From Clostridiales bacterium (GTDB lineage: Bacteria > Bacillota > Clostridia > Peptostreptococcales > Anaerovoracaceae), in the NCBI GenBank assembly GCA_022780965.1, contig JALEUQ010000077.1:1-41733 (forward strand): a stretch of DNA of 41,733 bases. Direction: 5' to 3'. Below the pieces are notes generated by a model that saw only the letters and a program-made list of their open reading frames with translations, was not told where the DNA came from and made no database searches. A program made the position numbers and the translations under genes. Positions 26,563 through 38,401 of this stretch are shown here, piece after piece; within the stretch, counting starts at the first letter, position 1, and each line of letters begins with the position of its first letter.

Positions 26563-27024
26563 ATGACTAACCTTAAAGAATTTAAGAGAGAAATAGTTAA
26601 ATATGCAATGTTTGCAGCTTTGTTGGCCCTGGTGATTTCAATTCCGCTTGCAGGACTCAGAATTGATTTTGCATGCGGGCTGTTGGCAGGTACTGCGGTA
26701 ACTGTACTGAACTTCAACCTTCTTGTTATGGCAGGTGAGAAGGTAATGAGTGAAGGCAGAGCCATGCCGATGGTTGGAGGATACTTTGCAAGGTTGGTAA
26801 TATACGGTGCGGCTTTCGTGCTCTGTGCCAAGCTTGGAGAGATGTTCGCAGCTATTGGCTGCGTTACCGGCTTCATAACAATTCATGTATCCATATTGTT
26901 CACGTATCTTGTGGTCTACGGTCTTATCAAGAAGAAAAAGAATCCTCTTAATGACTGGACAGAGCCGAAGGAATGGAATGATCTGAGTGTATATGACGAT
27001 GAAGATGATGACTGGCCAAAATAA
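26563..27024 (+). CDS. atpI: ATP synthase subunit I
   Basis: Small membrane protein, 153 residues, with four hydrophobic segments; AtpI helps c-ring assembly and is often the first gene of atp operons. Position and topology support the call, since sequence conservation in this family is low. The FACGLLAGTAVTVLNFNLLVMAGE stretch is typical of ATP synthase I. The C-terminus is polar and acidic. The ribosome binding site before ATG 26563 is weak, which agrees with AtpI usually being made at low level. Confidence 0.85.
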   Translation: MTNLKEFKREIVKYAMFAALLALVISIPLAGLRIDFACGLLAGTAVTVLNFNLLVMAGEKVMSEGRAMPMVGGYFARLVIYGAAFVLCAKLGEMFAAIGCVTGFITIHVSILFTYLVVYGLIKKKKNPLNDWTEPKEWNDLSVYDDEDDDWPK

Positions 27025-27042
27025 GTTAAAGGAGGAAAGGAT

Positions 27043-27741
27043 ATGGAATTAGGCCCTAAAATAATATGGCAGATTGGTCCGGTTCCTATTACCGAGAGCG
27101 TAGTCTGGGGATGGATATTCAGCATTCTGATTCTCATCTTTGCATTTGCTTCCACCAGGAAGATGCAGCGGATACCGAAGGGTATTCAGGGTGTGGCAGA
27201 GTTCCTCGTTGAATTCGTCTACAAAATGGTGCGCGATGTAATGGGCGAAGCCGGAGAAAAATTTGCACCTTATATGGGTACATTGCTGATATTCCTTATT
27301 CCGGGAAGTATGCTTGGACTTCTGGACTGCAGACCGCTGGCAGCTGACCTGAACGTTACTGCGCCGCTGGCAATTGTGTCGTTCGTAATGATTCACTACA
27401 ATGCAGTCAGAGCCAAGACGGCTAAGGGATATATCAAGGAGATGTCATCTCCGTACGCATTTATGCTGCCTATGAACATCATCAGTGAATCGATGTTCCC
27501 TGTTACTCTTGCAATGCGACTCTTTGGCAACCTGCTGGCAGGAGTAATCGTAATGACGCTGGTATATAATGCGTTGGAAGTATTGTCTGAGATGTGCGGT
27601 ACGGGAATACCGTTCTTCCAGCTGATACTGCCGTTACCTCTCAATGCGTTCTTCGATTTGTTTGAACCGGTATTACAGGGGTATATATTCGTTATGTTAA
27701 CTATGGTCTTCACATCAAACGCTAGACAGGTTGAAGATTAA
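27043..27741 (+). CDS. atpB: ATP synthase F0 subunit a
   Basis: Membrane stator with the ion half-channels, 232 residues. The essential Arg is in the conserved AMRLFGNLLAG helix, and the C-terminal helices (LPLPLNAFFDLFEPVLQGYIFVML) are clear. The start has AAAGGAGGAAAGG. 20 bases separate it from atpE. Confidence 0.96.
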   Translation: MELGPKIIWQIGPVPITESVVWGWIFSILILIFAFASTRKMQRIPKGIQGVAEFLVEFVYKMVRDVMGEAGEKFAPYMGTLLIFLIPGSMLGLLDCRPLAADLNVTAPLAIVSFVMIHYNAVRAKTAKGYIKEMSSPYAFMLPMNIISESMFPVTLAMRLFGNLLAGVIVMTLVYNALEVLSEMCGTGIPFFQLILPLPLNAFFDLFEPVLQGYIFVMLTMVFTSNARQVED

Positions 27742-27761
27742 ATAATTAAGGAGGAAGAATA

Positions 27762-28019
27762 ATGGGAACTATTACAGCAGCAGCTTTCATTAAAGGTATG
27801 TCAGCTATCGGAGCAGGTGCAGCAATGATCGCAATGGCAGGTGTAGGTATTGGTATTGGATTCAACGCAGGTAAAACTGTAGAAGGTACAGCAAGACAGC
27901 CTGAAGCACAGGGTACACTGCTTAAGCTCATGCTCATCGGCGTAGCTCTTACAGAAACTGCAGGTATCTTCGCACTGATCGTAGCAATCATGCTTCTCTT
28001 TGCTAATCCGTTTATCTAG
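27762..28019 (+). CDS. atpE: ATP synthase F0 subunit c
   Basis: Rotor ring subunit, 85 residues, two helices joined by the polar loop ARQPEA (44-49). The ion-binding carboxylate is Glu65 in ALTETAGI. Alignment with the sodium-binding Ilyobacter tartaricus c subunit needs no gap up to this site and puts Ile at position 32 where the sodium enzyme has Gln, with Leu63, Thr66 and Ala67. Lack of Gln32 suggests a proton-binding ring, though Thr66 could still donate a ligand. It has a strong site, AAGGAGGAAG, as expected for a subunit needed in many copies. Confidence 0.97.
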   Translation: MGTITAAAFIKGMSAIGAGAAMIAMAGVGIGIGFNAGKTVEGTARQPEAQGTLLKLMLIGVALTETAGIFALIVAIMLLFANPFI

Positions 28020-28078
28020 ATTGAAGGAATTGTTAAGCAATAATTCAAGACATCTATTACTAGTAAGGAGGAGATGCT

Positions 28079-28585
28079 ATGCATGCAGGAATAATTGAAC
28101 TTAACTGGTCCTTCCTGATGATACTCATAAACGTAGCAATCCTGTACTTCATATTGAAGCGCTTCTTCTGGGAGAAAGTAAGAACATTCATGCTTGACAG
28201 ACAGGCAGCTGTTCAGGACGCTTTTGACAGTGCAGAGGCTATTAACAGAAGAGCTGATGAGAAGATGCAGAACTATTCTAGACGAATTGCCAATGTTGAA
28301 GAGGAAAGCAGAGAAATCATCAGAAATGCCAAGGCAAGGGCGGAAGCTCAGGCCAAGGACATTGTGGAGAATGCACATAAGGAAGCCAGTGACATCATAG
28401 CAAAGGCTGAGCGCACCATCGAGATTGAGCGTGAGAAGGCTACGGCCGAGATGAGGCAGGAAATTGCAGCACTTGCAATTATGGCAGCCGAGCAGATAGT
28501 AGAAAAAGAAATTTCATCAACAGGCCAAGAAGCTATTGTTGATGAGGTAATTAATAAGGCAAGGAGTACAGGATGGCAGAATTAA
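28079..28585 (+). CDS. atpF: ATP synthase F0 subunit b
   Basis: Peripheral stalk, 168 residues: one N-terminal helix (about 9-30) that anchors it, then a long charged coiled coil rich in Ala, Glu, Lys and Arg. WSFLMILINVAILYFILKRF and the RAEAQAKDIVENAHKEASDII stretch are typical. The start follows AAGGAGGAG. It overlaps atpH by 13 bases. Confidence 0.95.
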   Translation: MHAGIIELNWSFLMILINVAILYFILKRFFWEKVRTFMLDRQAAVQDAFDSAEAINRRADEKMQNYSRRIANVEEESREIIRNAKARAEAQAKDIVENAHKEASDIIAKAERTIEIEREKATAEMRQEIAALAIMAAEQIVEKEISSTGQEAIVDEVINKARSTGWQN

Positions 28586-29112
28586 CCGTTGATAGAACCT
28601 ATGGAACTGCCCTCTTTGAAGCGGCAGCAGACCTTGGCAAAAAGGAACAGATCCTTGAGGAATCAAACGGGCTTCTGGAACTGCTTGAGAGCGATCCTGA
28701 ACTTGGCAGATTTATTAGCCATCCTTCAATTGCGAACAAAGACAAAAAGGAAGTTCTGGCAAACATTTTTGAAGGCAGGCTTAGCGAAGAACTTCTAAAC
28801 TTCCTGTACGTAATCGTAGACAAGGGAAGAACAGTGCATCTTGAAGGAATTCTGAAGATGTACAAGAAGCTCATTAATGAAGAAGCGGGATTCGCAAGCG
28901 GTACCGTTTATTCAGTTGTTCCTCTCGGAGAGGAAAGAATTTCACAGCTTGAGAGCGAAGTAGGAGCTCTCTTGAAGACAAAAGTTAAGTTAGTAAATGA
29001 ATTGGATCCCAAGCTGATTGGCGGTGTGAAGATTCTTGCTGAAGGCAAGATGATCGACCTTTCAATCAGAAAGAAGTTTGACGATCTGGAAAGTCAAATG
29101 AACTTAGTTTAG
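28573..29112 (+). CDS. atpH: ATP synthase F1 subunit delta
   Basis: Connects stalk b with the top of the alpha3-beta3 head; 179 residues. N-terminal VDRTYGTALFEAA and the C-terminal KLVNELDPKLIGGVKILAEGKMIDLSIRKKFDDLE are family signatures. It starts inside atpF with AAGGCAAGGAG upstream. Confidence 0.95.
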   Translation: MAELTVDRTYGTALFEAAADLGKKEQILEESNGLLELLESDPELGRFISHPSIANKDKKEVLANIFEGRLSEELLNFLYVIVDKGRTVHLEGILKMYKKLINEEAGFASGTVYSVVPLGEERISQLESEVGALLKTKVKLVNELDPKLIGGVKILAEGKMIDLSIRKKFDDLESQMNLV

Positions 29113-29120
29113 GGAGGTAA

Positions 29121-30626
<1,506 letters not shown>

Positions 30627-30671
30627 TAACCGCAGTTAATTTTTTAGATAATTAAGCAAGGAGGTGTGAGA

Positions 30672-32938
<2,267 letters not shown>

Positions 32939-32952
32939 AAGCGAGGTTCATT

Positions 32953-33393
32953 ATGGCTAATACAGTAAAATTAGAAATAGTGACTCCCGAGAAGCACTTT
33001 TACAGAGGCGAGGTCGAACTTGTCATAGCCAGAACACTTAACGGTGATGAAGGTTTCATGGCAGGACACACCTGGGGATGTAAGCTTCTCGATATAGGAG
33101 AACTCTGGATTAGAGAGCCTGAAGCTGAAGCCAATACTTACAAGCTGGCCGCTGTAGGCGGCGGATTCATCGATATTAAGGAGAGTATCATCATATTCGC
33201 TGACTCCATTGAATGGAAGAAGGATATCGATGTTGACAGGGCCAATCGCGAGAAGGAAGCTGCTGAGGACTGGCTCAGGAAAAACGAAGAGTCAGCCCCA
33301 GAGTATGAAGTCAAGCGAGTTAGAAATGAAATGAAAAAGTGCGAGATGCGCTTGCAGGTAGCTGAAGGCGGCAGAATGGCAGCCAAGCATTAA
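32953..33393 (+). CDS. atpC: ATP synthase F1 subunit epsilon
   Basis: Rotor subunit and intrinsic inhibitor, 146 residues. N-terminal beta-sandwich (TPEKHFYRGEVELVIARTLNGDEGFMAGH) and a C-terminal helical hairpin with many charges. It contains the family-typical VGGGFIDIKESIIIFAD. It is the last structural atp gene; a hydrogenase-regulator-like gene follows 14 bases later. Confidence 0.94.
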   Translation: MANTVKLEIVTPEKHFYRGEVELVIARTLNGDEGFMAGHTWGCKLLDIGELWIREPEAEANTYKLAAVGGGFIDIKESIIIFADSIEWKKDIDVDRANREKEAAEDWLRKNEESAPEYEVKRVRNEMKKCEMRLQVAEGGRMAAKH

Positions 33394-33407
33394 GAGGCTT
33401 ATAGGAT

Positions 33408-33659
33408 ATGACGGACAACAGTAGAACGGCACTCATAGGAATCATTGTAGAAGATGAACTTTCGGTTGCCAGACTGAACGAGATTCTTCATGAGTACAGA
33501 AGGTACATAATAGGACGTATGGGAGTGCCTTACAGAGAAAAGGACATATCTATCATCAGCATAGCTATTGATGCAGAACAAAGCGTAATAAGCGCCTTGT
33601 CAGGCAAGCTGGGAGCACTTGAAGGTGTAAGTACCAAGACAATCTATTCCAAGAAATGA
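33408..33659 (+). CDS. TM1266-family (iron-only hydrogenase system) putative regulator
   Basis: 83 residues. RIGIIV-type opening (TALIGIIVEDELSVARLNEILHEY), YIIGRMGVPYREKDISIISIAIDA and VISALSGKLGALEGVSTKTIYSK match the TM1266 family that annotation pipelines call the iron-only hydrogenase system regulator. It has an ACT/ferredoxin-like fold. In other bacteria it is found next to hydEFG maturase genes; its mechanism is not established. Here it is co-directional with and 14 bases after atpC, and shares the terminator of the atp operon, so it is probably co-transcribed. The ribosome binding site is weak. Confidence 0.85.
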   Translation: MTDNSRTALIGIIVEDELSVARLNEILHEYRRYIIGRMGVPYREKDISIISIAIDAEQSVISALSGKLGALEGVSTKTIYSKK

Positions 33660-33680
33660 GAATAAAGTATAATTAATGAG

Positions 33681-33711
33681 AAAGGGCGTCGCGTATGCGA
33701 GCCCTTTTTTC
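33681..33711. terminator. Terminator of the atp operon, possibly bidirectional with the trk cluster
   Basis: An outer 7-bp stem (AAAGGGC, 33681-33687; GCCCTTT, 33701-33707) and an inner 4-bp stem (TCGC 33689-33692, GCGA 33697-33700) with a bulged G and a GTAT loop, followed by TTT on the + strand. It lies between convergent genes. Confidence 0.85.
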
Positions 33712-33718
33712 AGTTATG

Positions 33719-35227
33719 TTATTTATTTGAAAGAACTTCTGCTTTTATTTTGTGGAATCCCGAATTAATGTCACGGTATATGTTGTACATGGATATGAGC
33801 ACCATGACAATTTCAAGTCTTCCCATGATCATGGCTGCCATCTCGGTGCCAAGGGTGACCATTGATGCATCAGGATTGGTGATTCCGTTGCTGAGTCCCA
33901 CAGTGCCGAGTGCTGAACCGAATTCGAAGGCGCAGTCTCCCGGGCTCCTGCCTGTGCTGGCGCACAGAATAAGAGTTCCTGCCGTATAGACAAGCAGATA
34001 GCAGACCAGAAATCCTCCTGCATTAAGCGTCAGTTTAGAATCCATCTCTTTGCTTATGTGATTTCGCTTGTAGGATGATGTGGTAACACGAATAGGGGAC
34101 TGAATCTGGTCTTTCAGGTAACGTATCATGGTAATGAGCAGATAATAAGTTCTGTTCATTTTGATACCACCTGCCGTGGAACCTGCACAGCCGCCTATAA
34201 TCATCAAAAACATGAGTGCGGCAACATTGACTGACGGCCAGAGGGTGTAGTCTTCTATGGAATAACCCGAAGTAGTAAAGGTGGTTATTACACCGAAGAA
34301 GCCATGAACCAGCGCGCTTCCGGCAGAATATCCCCTTGAAATGAAGAGAACACATGATGTCAGAAGACCGAAGCACACAGTGACCTTAACCATGAATGCG
34401 AACTCTGTATCGCGGAAACTTTCTATGAAATGCCCTTTCATGAGCGAAAGAATTATCACGAAATTTGTAGCTCCGATAAACATGAGCACCATGGTGACAA
34501 TATCAATGGCAATGCTGTTATAAGCTTCGATGGAGAGGGTCTGCGTTGAGAAACCAGCTGTTGATATGGCTGACATTGTGTGACATACAGCGTCGAATAC
34601 AGGCATGCCGCAAAGTGTGTAGGCAGCAGTGCCCAGACATAGCCAGATGATATAAATACGTGCGATGATCTTGGCTGTTCCCTTGAGGCTTGGCGTAATC
34701 ATGTCCATATGACCTTCAGCATTGTAAAGACTCGCTACTCTCCTGTTTCGAATTATCATCGTAATCATGATGATAAATCCCAGACCGCCGCAGTACTGAG
34801 TGAAACTTCTGTAAAAAAGGAAAATGTGCGGCAGAGCATCGATATCGGCAACAGACAGTCCCGTGGTAGTCCATCCGCTGATTGATTCAAAAAGCGAAAG
34901 ATGGAATGGCAGCTGTCCGCCGATGAAAAAAGGCAGAGACCCCAGCAGGAAAGCATAGCACCATACGAAAAGCACAGGTGTGCTGCCGCTTCGCATATGG
35001 GACATGAATTCAGGTCTTGCAGGTTGGCCGCCTTTGTCTCTGAATCCGAAAAAAATCATAAGTCCAAGTGCCGCAGAAAAAAATGCCGGAATCAGGAATG
35101 CGTATGCGTATTCAGTTTCTTCGGGATAGAATGGCAGTACAATCAGGGGAGTCAGAAGCAGAAGGCTTATAAGGAGTATAAGCTCACCGTAGTTGTTGCC
35201 GTCTTTAAACAAAGTACTCTTAGCCAT
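33719..35227 (-). CDS. TrkH/KtrB-type potassium uptake channel protein
   Basis: Integral membrane protein, 502 residues, with the four pore-loop pattern of the Trk/Ktr family. The four loops are ESISGWTTTGLS, MSAISTAGFSTQ, VITTFTTSGYS and ALGTVGLSNGI. It imports K+ (driven by H+ or Na+ in some members), gated by cytoplasmic nucleotide-binding RCK proteins. The second and third genes of this minus-strand operon encode such proteins and are transcribed first. It overlaps the preceding RCK gene by 8 bases. Some members are 450-500 residues long, so this is usual. Confidence 0.93.
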   Translation of the reverse strand: MAKSTLFKDGNNYGELILLISLLLLTPLIVLPFYPEETEYAYAFLIPAFFSAALGLMIFFGFRDKGGQPARPEFMSHMRSGSTPVLFVWCYAFLLGSLPFFIGGQLPFHLSLFESISGWTTTGLSVADIDALPHIFLFYRSFTQYCGGLGFIIMITMIIRNRRVASLYNAEGHMDMITPSLKGTAKIIARIYIIWLCLGTAAYTLCGMPVFDAVCHTMSAISTAGFSTQTLSIEAYNSIAIDIVTMVLMFIGATNFVIILSLMKGHFIESFRDTEFAFMVKVTVCFGLLTSCVLFISRGYSAGSALVHGFFGVITTFTTSGYSIEDYTLWPSVNVAALMFLMIIGGCAGSTAGGIKMNRTYYLLITMIRYLKDQIQSPIRVTTSSYKRNHISKEMDSKLTLNAGGFLVCYLLVYTAGTLILCASTGRSPGDCAFEFGSALGTVGLSNGITNPDASMVTLGTEMAAMIMGRLEIVMVLISMYNIYRDINSGFHKIKAEVLSNK

Positions 35228-35672
35228 CCAGCCCCAGTCCTTCCGTTATTTCGTTTATGTCCTTGTTGAGCGCCACCGACTCCTGAATGATGCCGGAGAT
35301 TATTGAAACGGCACAAACGACCGAATCAACACCAAGATCCTTGAACAGTTTCTTGTTGGACGGGTCGGTGATAATAGCAACAGTCTTTTTGACGTTGTAC
35401 TTCTTTTTGCAAAGCTGGCATATTACCAGATTTGCATCGTCATAAGGCGACATGGCAATCGCCAGATCAGCACCGTAAACCGACGCGTCCTCAAGAACGA
35501 AAGGCTTGGAGCCGTCTCCGCAGAAAACCTGCAGACCTTTGATTGTGCTCAGCTTCTGACAGTTCTGAGGACATTCATTAATTGCAGTAACTTTGTATCC
35601 CTTGTGAATTAGAGATTTGGCAAGGAGCCTGGTCTCATCATATCCATTAATAAGTACAATTCTGTAATCCAT
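35220..35672 (-). CDS. RCK_N-only TrkA-like protein with degenerate nucleotide-binding motif
   Basis: 150 residues. The protein resembles one TrkA N-domain but the NAD-binding glycines are lost: the glycine-rich loop reads LINGYDETRLLA in place of GxGRxG. DLAIAMSPYDDANLVICQL and AIITDPSNKKLFKDLGVDSVV fit the rest of the fold. No TrkA_C domain is present. I start at ATG 35672, behind AAAAGGTGC, because similarity begins at MDYRIVLINGYDETR; the frame runs upstream to 35735 and would overlap the preceding gene. It probably pairs with its paralogue at 35695-36138 to form a split TrkA/KtrA-like regulator of the channel gene below. Confidence 0.8.
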   Translation of the reverse strand: MDYRIVLINGYDETRLLAKSLIHKGYKVTAINECPQNCQKLSTIKGLQVFCGDGSKPFVLEDASVYGADLAIAMSPYDDANLVICQLCKKKYNVKKTVAIITDPSNKKLFKDLGVDSVVCAVSIISGIIQESVALNKDINEITEGLGLDG

Positions 35673-35694
35673 CTTTAGCACCTTTTCATCATAT

Positions 35695-36138
35695 TTAATC
35701 GGCATCAGTGCTGGCAAGCATGCTGCATACTGCATCTGTGGACATGATTACCGGGCAGATTGTCTTGATGCCGAATTCCTGGTATACACATTCGCGATCC
35801 GGATCGTAGAGCCGTGCGATTACATTTTTGATGCTGTACATTTCTTTTGCTATCTGTGCAGCCATAATGTTGGTATTATCCATATTGGTAACGGCAATGA
35901 CTGCAGTGGCCTTGCTGATATTGCATTCACCGCGAATGAACATTTCGCATGCATCTCCCACCATCGTCATGCCGCTGAAAGCATTGGAAAGTTTCTTAAA
36001 TGATTTCTCTTCCTTGTCGATAATAAGCACATCTTTGCCATCATCAGAAAGAGTGTCAGCAAGATGGGCGCCCAGACGTCCGCAGCCAACGATAATAATG
36101 TATTCAGATTTGTTAGCATGTTTTGCAAAGATTCCCAT
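35695..36138 (-). CDS. RCK_N-only TrkA-like protein with intact nucleotide-binding motif
   Basis: 147 residues, one TrkA_N domain. The Rossmann motif is intact (IIIVGCGRLGAHLADTL, about residues 13-29), followed by the acidic residue IIDKEE expected to bind ribose and by VIAVTNMDNTNIMAAQIAK. TrkA_C is missing, and a full TrkA would hold two N and two C domains (about 450 residues), so this and the next gene look like separated halves. The start has GGAGG upstream on the minus strand. It is the first gene of the potassium cluster. Confidence 0.85.
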   Translation of the reverse strand: MGIFAKHANKSEYIIIVGCGRLGAHLADTLSDDGKDVLIIDKEEKSFKKLSNAFSGMTMVGDACEMFIRGECNISKATAVIAVTNMDNTNIMAAQIAKEMYSIKNVIARLYDPDRECVYQEFGIKTICPVIMSTDAVCSMLASTDAD

Positions 36139-36153
36139 TTATCTTACCTCCGC

Positions 36154-36171
36154 GATATCACTGGTGATATC
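36154..36171. promoter_or_regulatory. Perfect palindrome in the leader of the potassium operon
   Basis: GATATCAC-TG-GTGATATC has 8-bp arms. It lies between the predicted minus-strand transcription start (about 36180) and the RBS, so it could be an operator for a repressor or a 5' hairpin. A ydaO/c-di-AMP riboswitch would be much larger. Confidence 0.5.
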
Positions 36172-36186
36172 ATTTCAAACATAGGA

Positions 36187-36214
36187 ATTATATAACTTTG
36201 CGTTCAAAAGTCAA
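36187..36214 (-). promoter_or_regulatory. Promoter of the potassium uptake operon
   Basis: On the minus strand, TTGACT (36214-36209), a 16-bp spacer and TATAAT (36192-36187). Strong match; transcription would start about 40 bases before the first RCK gene. Confidence 0.75.
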
Positions 36215-36304
36215 CCCGAATGAAGATTTCGTTAATATGTTTGCTCGGCATGATGATAAATTTGCTTTGAAAGTCATGAGGATGATAATTGCAGTATTTT
36301 AAGT

Positions 36305-36310
36305 TATAAT
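36305..36310 (+). promoter_or_regulatory. -10 element upstream of the radical SAM gene
   Basis: A consensus TATAAT lies 46 bases before the start at 36356. No good -35 hexamer is visible at normal spacing, so promoter strength cannot be judged. Confidence 0.4.
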
Positions 36311-36355
36311 AAATTGAAAAAGACGGATTAGAGTTAATTAAGGAGGACAAAGAAA

Positions 36356-37513
36356 ATGGAAGAAAGAAAAGATATAAGCTTCAGAATAGGGCCAATCAGA
36401 CCGCCAAGTGAAGCGGACAGTCTTCTGATACAGGTGACTAGAGGATGTACATGGAACCGCTGCAAGTTCTGTCAGCTTTACAGACATACACAGTTCAAGG
36501 CATACAGCGCCGACAGTGTCAAGGCAGATATAGATAACATGGTGATACTGGCCGACAGAATAAACAAGTACAAAAATTCCGACGGCAGCTGGGACATTGA
36601 CGGGATCAATCTGGAACTGGGTATGATTGAGTCATATGATGAGAGACAGAGCTACTACATGATGGCCAACTGGCTGGTGCGTGACGGCAGGAATGTTTTC
36701 CTTCAGGACGGCAACACCACTGTTCTCAAGGGCGGCAGACTAAGTGACGTAATAAGATATCTCAAGCAGGCATTCCCTCAGATTGAGCGAATTACTTCAT
36801 ACGGCCGTGCAGAAAATCTCAGCAAAACATCTCCTGAAGAATTCGCAGATCTTAAGGATGCGGGGCTTGACCGAATACATTCCGGATTTGAAACCGGATC
36901 GGACAAAGTTTTGCAGATGATCAACAAGGGCGTTACTCAGGAGCAGGAAATCATTGCCGGTCGCAATGTCAAAGCCGGAGGAATAGAATTGAGCATCTAT
37001 TTCATGGCCGGTGTAGGAGGACACGATTTAACTGAGGACAATGCGGAAGGCACTGCGTATGTGATAAACCAGGTTAATCCTGATTTCGTCAGGGTTCGTA
37101 CGGCGGCGTACAAGCCGGGAACGGAGCTGTATGATGAGTGGAAGCAGGGGCTTATAATACCTTGCACGGATGAGGAGAAACTGCTGGAAATTCGCAGAAT
37201 CATCGAACTGGCAGAAGGAGTTGACACGAAGATTGTAAGCGACCATATCCTCAATCTGCTGATGGACATTGAAGGCTGCATGGTGAAAGATAAAGAACGT
37301 TTATTGGCTATTGCCGATGAATATCTGAACATGCCTAAGGACAAGCAGCGTGAATTCCAGCTGGCAAGGAGAATGAACATGGTGGTCAGACCTTCACAGA
37401 TGCAGCTTGTAGGACCAGGCAACATGCAGCACCTGAGGCAGATTATCGCAGAGACGCCGGATGACAGAGACTGGGAAGACAAAATCAATATGATTATTGA
37501 GAGGTATATTTAG
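36356..37513 (+). CDS. Radical SAM protein with CX4CX2C motif
   Basis: 385 residues. The [4Fe-4S] binding site reads RGCTWNRCKFC, with four residues between the first two cysteines rather than the classical three. PIRPPSEADSLLIQVTRGC is a recurring opening of an uncharacterised radical SAM family found in anaerobes. Downstream elements fit a partial TIM barrel (GINLELG, VFLQDGNTT, ITSYGRAENL, IHSGFETGSDKVLQMINKG, ELSIYFMAGVGGHD). The C-terminus (AEGVDTKIVSDHILNLLMDIEGCMVKDK) is helical. The start has AAGGAGG. The ATG of the PhzF-like gene follows the stop directly. No substrate is known; the family has no assigned reaction that I can name. Confidence 0.85.
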   Translation: MEERKDISFRIGPIRPPSEADSLLIQVTRGCTWNRCKFCQLYRHTQFKAYSADSVKADIDNMVILADRINKYKNSDGSWDIDGINLELGMIESYDERQSYYMMANWLVRDGRNVFLQDGNTTVLKGGRLSDVIRYLKQAFPQIERITSYGRAENLSKTSPEEFADLKDAGLDRIHSGFETGSDKVLQMINKGVTQEQEIIAGRNVKAGGIELSIYFMAGVGGHDLTEDNAEGTAYVINQVNPDFVRVRTAAYKPGTELYDEWKQGLIIPCTDEEKLLEIRRIIELAEGVDTKIVSDHILNLLMDIEGCMVKDKERLLAIADEYLNMPKDKQREFQLARRMNMVVRPSQMQLVGPGNMQHLRQIIAETPDDRDWEDKINMIIERYI

Positions 37514-38401
37514 ATGAAAAGAGTGCAGGTCAACGTTTTCACGGGCGGTGGCAGCGGAGGATGTCCGGTGCAGGTTTTTATCTGCAGAGATGGTATGCTG
37601 CCGGCGAGCGCAGGCATGATAGAGGCTGCCGGTGTCGGAGACTGTCAGGAGACTGCATTTGTCACTAATGATGGTGGAAGAATAAAGATAGAGAGCCTGA
37701 ATCGTGATGGACGAAAAGCGGTGCCGGGTAACGGCTCTGTTGCCGCTTTTCGGGCGCTTATTGAAGAAGGTCTGGCGCTGCCTGGAGAAGATTATGATGC
37801 ATACGTTAATGATTTCAGGACAAGTGTCAAAACTGAGAAAAGGTTCATTTCGATGAATATGCCTCAGTCAAGAGTGCTTTCCATGGTAAAGATGAAGGAG
37901 TCGATAGAACTGATTTTTCGCAGTCTCGGCGCAGAGTATGAGCCGGTAAGCTTCATGCCTGCGTGCGGCTGTTTCAGAAATATGGAACCGATGGTTGTGG
38001 AAGCAGGGGAGCCTGTTCTCATTGTGCCTGTCAATGGCAGAGAAAGGCTGAACAGACTGGAGCCGAACATGGCTCTGGTTGCTGAGATATGCAAAGGACT
38101 CAAGTGTGCCGGAATTTATGCATTCGCATTCGAGACTAAAGACATAGGAACCATGGCGCACTGCAGAGGGTTTTATCCTTTGGAGGGAATTGACGAATCG
38201 GCGTCATCGCCCGCCGGCGTTGCCGCTCTCAGCTTCTATCTTAACGGATTCGGACTCTTCCCTCAGGGTCGTGAAGCTGTGTTTTATCAGGGTGAAACCA
38301 TGGGTGCATGTTCCAAACTTATCGCGTTTATCAAAGGCAAAGGTGCTTCAATGGAAATCCTCGTGGGAGGAGAGGCATGCACCGCAGATTCTATTTCTTA
38401 G
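37514..38401 (+). CDS. Divergent PhzF-fold (DAP-epimerase-like) protein
   Basis: 295 residues. Its start (VQVNVFTGGGSGGCPVQVF) and DCQETAFV, the latter containing the conserved catalytic-type Glu of PhzF (ETAFV), place it in the PhzF/DAP epimerase-like superfamily. The motifs that normally read CGHAT and DPATGSA are altered to VPGNGSVAAF and ESASSPAG. Metabolic role unknown. It begins immediately after the stop of the radical SAM gene and is likely co-translated with it. It ends 11 bases inside the convergent DUF368 gene. A Cys-rich pair (ACGC at about 153-156) is notable. Confidence 0.65.
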   Translation: MKRVQVNVFTGGGSGGCPVQVFICRDGMLPASAGMIEAAGVGDCQETAFVTNDGGRIKIESLNRDGRKAVPGNGSVAAFRALIEEGLALPGEDYDAYVNDFRTSVKTEKRFISMNMPQSRVLSMVKMKESIELIFRSLGAEYEPVSFMPACGCFRNMEPMVVEAGEPVLIVPVNGRERLNRLEPNMALVAEICKGLKCAGIYAFAFETKDIGTMAHCRGFYPLEGIDESASSPAGVAALSFYLNGFGLFPQGREAVFYQGETMGACSKLIAFIKGKGASMEILVGGEACTADSIS

